Assembly: GCA_964389285.1 (NCBI GenBank)
Contig: CAYMCZ010000004.1
Location: 62,001 to 126,000, forward strand
Reading direction: 5' to 3'
Length of the DNA stretch: 64,000 nt
Source of the DNA: Alectryocaccobium sp964389285
Lineage (GTDB): Bacteria > Bacillota > Clostridia > Lachnospirales > Lachnospiraceae
Shown: positions 7,798-15,298 of the stretch, piece by piece
How positions within the stretch are numbered: the first letter of the stretch is position 1
Layout of the letters: every line of letters starts with the position of its first letter
Made by a program: the position numbers and the translations under genes
The notes under the pieces: model-generated
What the model saw: the letters and a program-made list of their open reading frames with translations, nothing else
What the model was told of the DNA's origin: nothing
Database searches by the model: none

Positions 7798-9540
7798 TTG
7801 AAAAAAAACAAGATAAACAAAAAGACAATTAAATGGCTGATGGGCATAACGGCTACGGCAAAGGGAAGCCTGACATTGCTTTTTACGGTAAAAGTTTTGC
7901 AGGGAATAGTGGGGATAGGTTTTGCCTTTCTTTTGAGAACCCTGATCGATGCGGCGACCGGCGGCGATACGGATACTTTATTTACCTGTATCTGGATCGG
8001 CTGCGGAATCGTCGCGGCGGAGATTGTTTTGTACTGGCTGGCCATATATTATAAAGAAAAACCGACGGCAAAGCTGATAAGAAACATAAGGAGCAGAATA
8101 TTCTGTGAACTGCTCAGCAGATCTTACGGCGATGTTTCCGGCGTTCATACCGGAGAATGGATGACAAGGATCAACTCCGACGCCAGAATAGTCGCTTCGG
8201 CCATAACGAGCATAGTTCCGGGAGCTGCCGGGCTTATAGTGCAGATAGTCTGCGCTTTTGCCGCCATGTTTCTGGTTCTGCCCCAGATGGCGTGGGCGCT
8301 GATCCCCGTCTCTGCCGCCATGATAGCCGTTTCGCTCGGACTGCGTATCAGGCTGAAAGCCTTTCATAAAGAGGTTCAGCGCAATGAGGGCATTTCATAT
8401 TCGTTTATTCAGGAATCGCTGGCAAGCATGCCGATAATCCGCACGTTTACAAGAGAACTCAAAACAGGGGACGAAGCCCATGAAAGACTCGATAACGTGG
8501 TGGACGCAAAGCTTAGAAGAGCCAGGTTTGTGTCTAACTGCGCCACTACGGTGTATGCGCTTATCAGGATAAGCTACTTTTTGGGAGTAGGCATCTGCAG
8601 CATAAAAATCCTTAACGGAATAATCACATACGGCATGATGGCTGCCGTACTGCAGCTTATCGCGCAGGTAGAGGCTCCCCTTGCGGAAGTGACGACCGCG
8701 GTTCCGCAGTTTTATAATATGGCTGCAAGTGCCGAAAGGATAATGGAGGCGGAGCAGCTTGAGCCGGATTATACGGGAAAGGTAAAGACGGCGGAAGAAG
8801 CAAGACGGTATTATGAAAAAGAACTGTTCAGCATAGGACTTAAAGACGTCTGTTTTTCCTATCGTTCTTCGGACGACCCTTCGGGAAATGTTCTGGACGG
8901 GATGAATCTGGAAATTTTCAAAGGCGACTATGTTGCGTTTACCGGGGAATCGGGCTGCGGTAAAAGCACGACAATGAAGATTCTGATGAGTCTGTATCGT
9001 CCGGATGAAGGCAGGCTTTTCATAAAAAGCATAAATAATAAAGAAAAGGAACTGAATGCGCTCTGGAGAGCTCTTTTTGCGTATGTACCGCAGGAAAACC
9101 TGCTGATGAGCGGACGCATAAGAGATGTCGTGGCTTTCGCGGATCCGGCTGCCTGCTATCATGATGAAGAGATTTTACAGGCTCTTAAAATAGCATGCGC
9201 CGAAAGCTTTGTCATAGAGCTTCCCGAAGGACTTGATACGGAGCTGGGAGAGAGGGGGGCCGGCCTTTCCGAAGGGCAGATGCAGCGTCTTGCTATAGCG
9301 AGAGCCGTGTTCAGCCGACGTCCCGTGCTAATGCTGGATGAGGCGACGAGCGCTCTGGATGAAGCGACGGAGAAACAGCTTTTGGATAATCTGAAATCAA
9401 TGACGGACAGAACGGTCGTAATAATTACTCACCGTCCCGCCGCGCTTAATATATGTACCAGGAGAATTCATTTTTCAAAAACCGCTGACGACCGGCCGGA
9501 GGCTGTGGAAACAGTCTCTTCAAAGGATATTTATGACTAA
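7798..9540 (+). CDS. ABC transporter, fused permease/ATPase (exporter type)
   Basis: 580 residues from TTG at 7798 after AGGAG (7783-7787). The N-terminal ~310 residues form a six-helix exporter membrane domain ('GIGFAFLLRTLIDAATGG', 'GIVAAEIVLYWLAIYY'). The ATPase domain has Walker A 'GESGCGKST' (about 383-391), signature 'LSEGQ' (about 490), Walker B 'VLMLDEATSALD' (about 511) and H-loop 'ITHR'. The signature is LSEGQ rather than LSGGQ, a common variant. No N-terminal C39 peptidase domain is present, so if it exports a peptide the leader would be cut elsewhere. Half-transporters of this form act as dimers. Genomic context suggests export of the product of this cluster. Confidence 0.92.
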   Translation: MKKNKINKKTIKWLMGITATAKGSLTLLFTVKVLQGIVGIGFAFLLRTLIDAATGGDTDTLFTCIWIGCGIVAAEIVLYWLAIYYKEKPTAKLIRNIRSRIFCELLSRSYGDVSGVHTGEWMTRINSDARIVASAITSIVPGAAGLIVQIVCAFAAMFLVLPQMAWALIPVSAAMIAVSLGLRIRLKAFHKEVQRNEGISYSFIQESLASMPIIRTFTRELKTGDEAHERLDNVVDAKLRRARFVSNCATTVYALIRISYFLGVGICSIKILNGIITYGMMAAVLQLIAQVEAPLAEVTTAVPQFYNMAASAERIMEAEQLEPDYTGKVKTAEEARRYYEKELFSIGLKDVCFSYRSSDDPSGNVLDGMNLEIFKGDYVAFTGESGCGKSTTMKILMSLYRPDEGRLFIKSINNKEKELNALWRALFAYVPQENLLMSGRIRDVVAFADPAACYHDEEILQALKIACAESFVIELPEGLDTELGERGAGLSEGQMQRLAIARAVFSRRPVLMLDEATSALDEATEKQLLDNLKSMTDRTVVIITHRPAALNICTRRIHFSKTADDRPEAVETVSSKDIYD

Positions 9541-10720
9541 AAAGATTATTATAAATAAGCCGTATATAATAAGCGGACAGAAGGGCAAAAGGCTCTGCGC
9601 CGATGTAAGTTATGATGGGCAAAACGAAACATATTGGTTTGAAGTAAGCGAAGAATACGCCGGATATCTTACCCGTGACAGGCTTGACGCCTTTGTTGTC
9701 GCTTTTATTTACAAAGCCATGAATACAGCCTCCGATATTATCTGTGAAGCGCCGGTTTCAAAATGCCTGCTTGAAAAAATAAACGGCAGACTCATACCGG
9801 CACTTGCCGAAAACATGGAGACGTTTCATAAGATTCATATAGAAGCGGAAGGAATAGCCGCCGTGAAATCATGCGAAGGAGCGGTCGTGACCGGATGGAC
9901 CGGCGGGGTGGACAGCACTTATACTCTTTACAAATATCTTGAAGCAGAGGATCCGCGCAGACGCCTTACGCATCTCCTGATAACTAATAACGGCGCGCTG
10001 GAAAGCGATCACAACGAAGAACTGCTTGATTTTCTGGTCAAAAGAGCAGAAGACGGTATAGCGAAAGATACGGGCTTAAAGGTCATAGGCGTAAATTCAA
10101 ATCTGGAAAAGATTCCGGGCGAGACATATCTGGCTGTGGCGGGATACCGGCTTCCGGCCGTGGTGCTGGCTTTGCAGGAACTGTTTTCGGTCTTTTATAA
10201 TTCAGCCTGCTATCCGGCTTCGAGGTTTTATTATGCCGTGGAAGACAGCGCTTATTATGAGACTCTGCTAATGGAGAGTTTTTCGACCGAAACGATGCGG
10301 ATGTATTCTTCGGGAAGCGAGGTGTCAAGGCTTCGGAAGCTGGAAAAATTGTCGGATTACGCTTATGCCCGCAAATACCTGCATCCCTGCATTTACGCTT
10401 CGGCAAAGAAGAACTGCGGAAAATGCGGAAAATGCATACGTACGGAAGCGGCTCTTTACGCGCTGGGCATGCTTCAGCGGTTTGATAAGGTATTTGACAT
10501 TCGGGAGTTTGAGGACAGCAAAGACCGGTATATTGCGGATGTGATTTTTAATAAAAGAATTCTGGATTACGGAGAAGTCTATATGCTCTTAAAAGAAAAA
10601 GGGCTGATAACGAAAAGAGCCGCAGAGCTGGCGAGGATAAGAAAGGCGGCGGGAAAAGTCGCCGACAGAAACAAAGAAGATATCATAAAGCTGATCAAAC
10701 AAAGGGGGCTGCCATCGTGA
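9533..10720 (+). CDS. PP-loop (adenine nucleotide alpha hydrolase-like) protein with CxxCxxC motif
   Basis: 395 residues; the ATG overlaps the end of the ABC transporter gene. A PP-loop pyrophosphatase signature is seen as 'TGGVDSTYT' (123-131; SGGxDS with Thr for the first Ser), used by QueC, ThiI, asparagine synthetase and relatives to adenylate a substrate. A Cys cluster 'CGKCGKC' follows around residues 295-301, with another Cys nearby ('HPCIY'), likely a metal-binding site as in QueC-type enzymes. The N-terminal ~110 residues and helical C-terminus are not recognised. No glutamine amidotransferase domain is present. It probably activates a carboxylate, carbonyl or sulfur-acceptor group in the product of this operon; the substrate is unknown. 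It is the last gene before an intrinsic terminator. Confidence 0.7.
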   Translation: MTKKIIINKPYIISGQKGKRLCADVSYDGQNETYWFEVSEEYAGYLTRDRLDAFVVAFIYKAMNTASDIICEAPVSKCLLEKINGRLIPALAENMETFHKIHIEAEGIAAVKSCEGAVVTGWTGGVDSTYTLYKYLEAEDPRRRLTHLLITNNGALESDHNEELLDFLVKRAEDGIAKDTGLKVIGVNSNLEKIPGETYLAVAGYRLPAVVLALQELFSVFYNSACYPASRFYYAVEDSAYYETLLMESFSTETMRMYSSGSEVSRLRKLEKLSDYAYARKYLHPCIYASAKKNCGKCGKCIRTEAALYALGMLQRFDKVFDIREFEDSKDRYIADVIFNKRILDYGEVYMLLKEKGLITKRAAELARIRKAAGKVADRNKEDIIKLIKQRGLPS

Positions 10721-10737
10721 GGCAGCCCCAGTTTTAT
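10704..10737 (+). terminator. Rho-independent terminator of the first operon
   Basis: GGGGGCTGCC (10704-10713), loop ATCGTGA, then GGCAGCCCC (10721-10729) and AGTTTTA. The stem overlaps the stop codon of the PP-loop gene, so it ends the 0.5-10.7 kb operon. Confidence 0.85.
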
Positions 10738-10792
10738 GGAGAATAAGTCAGAACACCAAGCAGATAGTACTCAGCGGTTCTGTTTGAGAAAA

Positions 10793-13700
10793 TCAGTCAT
10801 TGAGATACTGACTGAAATCAACGACCTTGCTTGTAGAGCCGTATACGCCGAGATGTGCAGCGCCGTTTGTTTCTCTGTAAGCGTAGTAATAAGTGAAAGC
10901 TTTGGCTTCGGCAGCCGACAGGCTTCCGTCCTGAACGGCGGAAGCTACGAACGCGCTCCAGAGTGCCGGATAATCATTTGCCACATCGATTCCCCATGCG
11001 TAGTAGTTCTGAACATTTGCCGCCGTGAAAGCAACCGAAGGATCGATCGCCGGAAGCGCGGATTTGTCGAACCAGTCATATCTTGCGCAAAGCTGGAGGA
11101 ACGGGGTCAGGTACATTCCGGAATTCCAGAAAGCGGAGTCCATATTTTCATAAGCCGCTTTTGCGAGGGTTGCAAAACGCTCGGTATCCGCCTGGCCAAG
11201 AAGTCCGCCCAGAGCCACTACAGCTACAGCCTCGGACAGGAATGTCAATCCGCTGCCTGAGAAGTTGTTATACCCTTCTTTTGTATAATCGGCGGTGTTG
11301 AAATATTTCAGCGCAAGTCTTGCTGATTCCGCCACTTCGGCCGGCATTTCAAGGCCGTTTCTGTCCACATACTCTTTGTATGCCGAATATGCGAGACCGA
11401 AGTTAAGAGTGGTAAGCGGAGCCGTATAAGATATCCTGCTCAGTGCCGAGGTCGGAAGATATACATTTCCGTTTTCGTCTTCGGCGAAAACTCCTTTCAG
11501 GTAGTTTACTATGTTTGTAGTGCCGCTATAGTAGTTATGGTCGTCAACGAGCGGTTTAAACGCCATGGAGCCGAAGCAGTTGGTCGTTCCCATGCAGTTT
11601 GCTTTGCCAAAGTTGGCTTTGCTCATAAGATCCGCTATATAAGCATCGTCAACCACGTTTGCGGCTACATCACTGAGTGCTATGGTATCAGAGAAAATAT
11701 CCGTTCCGTATTTGCCTGCTACCTTGCAGCGGTAGATGGAGTTCATAGCCGAAGCTTTTACGGTTACGTTAAGGGTGTTGGTGTCAGCTCCCTCACCTTT
11801 GCTCACATACCATTTGTTTCCGTCGTCCTTGCTGTAGTACCACTGATAAGCGGTAGCGTTTGTTGCCGTAAGAGAGATAACGGCTGTTTTTCCTACTGTC
11901 ATGCCCGACGGCTGTTTCGTAATAACGGCGTCAGCGATAGGGTTGTTTACGCAGTCGCCGAGCCTTACGGAATCGGAGGTAATGACAGCACCGCTTGTGC
12001 CGGTTACCTTAACGCGGTACAGGTTATCAGCCGCAGCTTCTTTGTATGTAAAGAAAAGGGTATTGGAGTCGGCACCTTCTGCCGTGCTGCTGTACCATTT
12101 TTCTCCGCCGTCTTTGCTGTACTGCCATTTGTAGGATGCCGCATAGCTTGCGCTGACTTTCAGTACGGCAACCTTTTCGTTTGCCAGTGAAGCGGTGGGC
12201 TGTGCGGAGATCGCGACTTTGTTTGAGCAGCCCGCGCTGTTGGAGATAAGCTTCGTGCCGTCCGGGCAGGTAACTTCACAGCGGAAGATTGTATCCAGAG
12301 CCGCGGCATTTGCGGGGGTAACGTCCAGATAGTAATAAATATAGCTGGAGGTCGAACCGTTGTCTCTGACCGGAGCTGAACTCTTGTACCATTTGTTTCC
12401 GCCGTCTTTGCTGTAATACCACTGTATTTTGGGGATGATATCCTTAAGAGGAGTTCCGTCTGTTGAGGATCTGCGCAGACGGATCGATATGGAGGATGTC
12501 TGTCCGATAGTCATGCTGGTATTGCCCGGCTGGTTCTGGATCGTTATCGCAGCGAAAGTTGCTTTTACCGTGTTGGATGTAAGGGTGTCTCCAAGACCTT
12601 TTACTTCACAGCGGTATTGGTTGTTTTTGTTTGACGAAGTTAAAAGCAGGGATAAGGTATCTGTGTCGCTGCCGTCAGCCTTGCTTTTATACCAGGTAGC
12701 TCCTTCGTCTTTGCTGTAGAACCACTGATATGAATCAGCGTTATATGCCGTAAGCGAGAATTCTACGGTATCGCCCACGGATGCGTTTGCCGCGTTTACG
12801 GGCTGCTCAAGAATAAGCAGTTCATTTGCGGGCTTGATCTCAAGCGTCATGGCGCTCTTGCTGGCCGTAAAGACAGTTTCTTCCCAGCTTTCGGTTTCGG
12901 CATTGAAGAAAGAAACGGCTGTATCGGCTTCAAGATAATCGTACTTAAGCGTACCGCCTGTCGCGTTTGCACGCATGCCGAACTCAAATACGTTGGCTTC
13001 GGACAGTTCGATGAAAGAATCAGCCGCAGCAGCTTCATCGGCCGTTCCGATAAAGGCTCTTGTATAAGACGCATCCGGCATGGTAACCTTTAATATTTCG
13101 GCATAATTGTTTGAGTTGGGACCGCCGATGGTTTCAAGAGCCGCTGACTGCGGTTTTACGCCCGGAGAATAACTGGTAACCGTAACGGGAGCCGTAAAAT
13201 CATAATCTCCCGAAACGAGAGTTTTTGCGTCATAATCGATCTCAAGTTGTCTCGGGTACCATTTGTATATACCCTGTGTATAATAACTGTGAGATATTGC
13301 AGCTACCGGAATATAGGTCTGTCCTTCCGTGATCGGAACTTCGAATTCATATTTTCCTGCTTCATTCAGATAATATCCGATCCAGTTGCTGGTATCTATC
13401 GGCTCGGATGCAGTCGTTGCAGCTGCTTCCTCGTATGTGCCGATAAAGATATTCTGATAGCCTGTTCCCGAAAGGGCAAAGCGCAGAACCGTGCTTCCCG
13501 TGATCGGGTTTTTAACTATGGAACCTGAAACGGCCTTGAACATACCGGTCGTGCTGCTGGCTGTCAGCTCGGTTACCTCAAGGTCAAATACTGAAACCGC
13601 GCATTCCGCGGATGCTTCGGCCGATGAAACGGTAATAACGGCATTGCCTTCCGCAACTGCCGTAACAACACCGTTTTCATCTACGGTTGCGACGTTATCA

Positions 13701-14371
13701 TCGGAAGATACCCATGCAACCGCCGAGTTTGCGCCTTCGGGCTCAAGTGTTGCGGTAAGCTCAAGCGTGTCGCCCGTTATAAGCGATGCCGAAGTCTGGC
13801 TGAGTGAGATGGCGGTGGCATCTATCGGCTCGGCTTCAAGCTTGTCCGCAGCAGGTATCGCGAGATAATACTGCTTGCTTGTCGTGCCGCCGTCGCTGTT
13901 CTTTTTAGGAGCGATGGGATAAGCTTTTCCGCACATTTCGGAGCTTAAGCTGAATGTGTAGTGAGCATCAGCGTCATAAGCTATGAAATTTTCTTCCAGC
14001 CATGTATCGTTTTGCGAAATGTCGGCATTCAGATAAAAGCCGCTGTAAACAGTAACGTTTTTGGGGATGGAGTAGATCTTTACGGTATCACCGGAAAGAT
14101 AGCAGGTTGAGCCGTCCTGAGGGGTGAACATGCCGAACGCGGCTCCGTCCGCATCGATGAATGCCAGAGAGTCTCCCTCATAAACAAAAGGCTCAATGGT
14201 TAATTCTTCTGCTTCAAGTAAAGGTTCTTCAAGATCTTCCGATTCGCAGGTGACTTCCGCGTTTTCCGTCACGGTATCTGCATCGTCGGCAAATACGGGA
14301 GCGGAATATGCGATGGGAGATGCCGCCATTACGGCAGAGACGATGATCGGAAGAAGTTTTCTTTTGATCAT
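10793..14371 (-). CDS. Large secreted protein: Ig-like modules and C-terminal helical domain, under cobalamin riboswitch
   Basis: 1,192 residues; ATG preceded by AAAGGAG with ~8-base spacing. A signal peptide occupies about residues 1-28 (basic start, hydrophobic core, 'SAPVFADD'). Then come a ~110-residue N-terminal module, a Big_2-type bacterial Ig domain (about 190-260, 'ATLEPEGANSAVAWVSSDD'), two further modules sharing 'FIGTxxEAA', and four Ig-like repeats built on 'YQWYYSKDxGxKWY' near residues 550, 654, 750 and 845. The last ~285 residues (from about 905) form an alanine-rich, mostly helical domain of repeated helix pairs, possibly an alpha/alpha toroid. No LPxTG motif or C-terminal membrane anchor is seen, so it is secreted or held non-covalently. 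Expression should fall when cobalamin is plentiful, through the leader riboswitch. Corrinoid binding is an inference. Confidence 0.85.
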   Translation of the reverse strand: MIKRKLLPIIVSAVMAASPIAYSAPVFADDADTVTENAEVTCESEDLEEPLLEAEELTIEPFVYEGDSLAFIDADGAAFGMFTPQDGSTCYLSGDTVKIYSIPKNVTVYSGFYLNADISQNDTWLEENFIAYDADAHYTFSLSSEMCGKAYPIAPKKNSDGGTTSKQYYLAIPAADKLEAEPIDATAISLSQTSASLITGDTLELTATLEPEGANSAVAWVSSDDNVATVDENGVVTAVAEGNAVITVSSAEASAECAVSVFDLEVTELTASSTTGMFKAVSGSIVKNPITGSTVLRFALSGTGYQNIFIGTYEEAAATTASEPIDTSNWIGYYLNEAGKYEFEVPITEGQTYIPVAAISHSYYTQGIYKWYPRQLEIDYDAKTLVSGDYDFTAPVTVTSYSPGVKPQSAALETIGGPNSNNYAEILKVTMPDASYTRAFIGTADEAAAADSFIELSEANVFEFGMRANATGGTLKYDYLEADTAVSFFNAETESWEETVFTASKSAMTLEIKPANELLILEQPVNAANASVGDTVEFSLTAYNADSYQWFYSKDEGATWYKSKADGSDTDTLSLLLTSSNKNNQYRCEVKGLGDTLTSNTVKATFAAITIQNQPGNTSMTIGQTSSISIRLRRSSTDGTPLKDIIPKIQWYYSKDGGNKWYKSSAPVRDNGSTSSYIYYYLDVTPANAAALDTIFRCEVTCPDGTKLISNSAGCSNKVAISAQPTASLANEKVAVLKVSASYAASYKWQYSKDGGEKWYSSTAEGADSNTLFFTYKEAAADNLYRVKVTGTSGAVITSDSVRLGDCVNNPIADAVITKQPSGMTVGKTAVISLTATNATAYQWYYSKDDGNKWYVSKGEGADTNTLNVTVKASAMNSIYRCKVAGKYGTDIFSDTIALSDVAANVVDDAYIADLMSKANFGKANCMGTTNCFGSMAFKPLVDDHNYYSGTTNIVNYLKGVFAEDENGNVYLPTSALSRISYTAPLTTLNFGLAYSAYKEYVDRNGLEMPAEVAESARLALKYFNTADYTKEGYNNFSGSGLTFLSEAVAVVALGGLLGQADTERFATLAKAAYENMDSAFWNSGMYLTPFLQLCARYDWFDKSALPAIDPSVAFTAANVQNYYAWGIDVANDYPALWSAFVASAVQDGSLSAAEAKAFTYYYAYRETNGAAHLGVYGSTSKVVDFSQYLND

Positions 14372-14404
14372 TTAAAAATCTCCTTTCTTCTTGTTTGCCG
14401 GCTT

Positions 14405-14440
14405 TTTGCAAAAAAATGCCGCATAGGCACATTTTAGGGA
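14405..14440 (-). terminator. Attenuator terminator between riboswitch and 10793-14371 gene
   Basis: Read on the minus strand, AATGTGCC-TATGC-GGCATTTTTTT forms a stem with one mismatch and a U-run just before the ribosome site. A competing upstream hairpin pairs ATTTTGGGA with TCCCTAAAAT (plus-strand about 14430-14457), overlapping the terminator's 5' arm. This is the layout of a transcription-terminating riboswitch platform. Confidence 0.6.
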
Positions 14441-14524
14441 AATAAATCCCAAAATGCGCAATGCGACAGCGTTAAGTCCTGTGAAATTGCAATTTACGTA
14501 TGAAAATAAAGCATACATTTATAT

Positions 14525-14825
14525 GCAATCGCCTATTGTAGGTCTTCTGACTTATACGTTCCGGCAAACAAATATGAAGCAGAAAATATCGTTTGCCCGC
14601 GCACGGAAGCCGCCTTCTCTCCTTTCCATTACAGAAATTAAATGACCTGCTTTCGCAGTATGCATGCATCAACAGCCAGTATCATGCATGCACAGGTTCC
14701 GTACTTCGTAATCACAGCTACTAAGCCGCGCCGCGCCGAAAAAGGCAGACAGCCGGCACATGTCCGGGAATTTCACCCGATTCCCTTGTTCAGCTGGAAA
14801 GCCGGAAAAACCGGCATATCCATTA
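14525..14825 (-). promoter_or_regulatory. Cobalamin riboswitch (minus strand)
   Basis: On the minus strand the leader contains the cobalamin aptamer pieces in order: 'GGGAATCGGGTGAAATTCCC' (P3-like GGTGAAA core, plus-strand 14765-14785), 'AGTAGCTGTGA', a variable hairpin with GCATGCAT repeats, 'GGAGAGAAGGCGG' (GGGAAGGC equivalent) and 'AGTCAGAAGACC' (B12 box, one change from AGTCAGGAGACC; plus-strand 14540-14555). Boundaries are approximate because P1 is not clear. It lies in a ~515-nt leader of the 10793-14371 gene and faces away from a second riboswitch 200 bp away. Confidence 0.85.
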
Positions 14826-14893
14826 ACAAGACTGCGTGTCTGTTAAATCAGGTCGCGCAGCTGCCACAAAAGCCGTTTATCATTTACTTTTAT

Positions 14894-14922
14894 ATAATAT
14901 CATCGTAACGACATGAATACAA
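14894..14922 (-). promoter_or_regulatory. Promoter for minus-strand riboswitch leader
   Basis: Minus-strand TTGTAT (14917-14922), 17-base spacer, TATTAT (14894-14899). It is placed just upstream of the minus-strand aptamer and fits a sigma-A type promoter. Confidence 0.65.
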
Positions 14923-14957
14923 GAGCGATATTTTGTTGTTTTTCACCGGCGCATTGA

Positions 14958-14986
14958 TTGACAAAGACTGTTTGGGAATGTAAAAT
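14958..14986 (+). promoter_or_regulatory. Promoter for plus-strand riboswitch leader
   Basis: TTGACA (14958-14963), 17-base spacer, TAAAAT (14981-14986). Perfect -35 and near-consensus -10, about 30 bases before the aptamer. It is divergent from the promoter at 14894-14922. Confidence 0.85.
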
Positions 14987-15015
14987 AATCATACAAATAA
15001 ATATAGAGCGGTTTT

Positions 15016-15163
15016 ACAGTGCTCGCCGTGAGCTTAAAAAGGAATCCGGTTAAAATCCGGGACAGCCCCCGCTACTGTATGAAGGACAAATCCCCTTTTA
15101 CCACTGGCATATACTGGGAAGGCAGGGGAGGCGGATGATTTCGAGTCAGGAGACTTGCTGTGA
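15016..15163 (+). promoter_or_regulatory. Cobalamin riboswitch (plus strand)
   Basis: Near-canonical AdoCbl-type aptamer: 'AAAAAGGAATCCGGTTAAAA', 'TCCGGGACAGCCCCCGCTAC', TGTATGAAGGA, 'CCACTGG...CTGGGAAGGCAG' and the B12 box 'GAGTCAGGAGACTTGC' (15142-15157). The ends ACAG (15016) and CTGT (15158-15161) can pair as P1. It controls the gene starting at 15299 through the terminator at 15222-15262. Confidence 0.95.
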
Positions 15164-15221
15164 GGTTATTGTTATGCATATTCGGGGTTGAATATGCGTC
15201 ATTATTGATTCTGGTATATAA

Positions 15222-15262
15222 GGGGCAGTGTATCCGTTTCGGAGCATTGCCCCTGTTTTATT
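15222..15262 (+). terminator. Riboswitch-controlled intrinsic terminator
   Basis: GGGGCAGTGTATCCG and CGGAGCATTGCCCC form a strong stem followed by TGTTTTATTT. It sits between the aptamer and the ribosome site, so ligand-dependent premature termination is likely. A separate hairpin (GCATATTC/GAATATGC at about 15176-15197) lies between aptamer and terminator and may take part in the switch. Confidence 0.85.
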
Positions 15263-15298
15263 TATACAAAAAAGCTTTTTCAAAGGAGAGATGTGCAG

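Noticed and set aside
8395..9162. Long antisense frame inside the ABC transporter gene
   Set aside because: It lies wholly opposite well-defined ABC motifs, and has no ribosome site or family features.
14454..14908. Short plus-strand frames in the region between the divergent genes
   Set aside because: They coincide with the minus-strand cobalamin riboswitch leader and have no coding signals.
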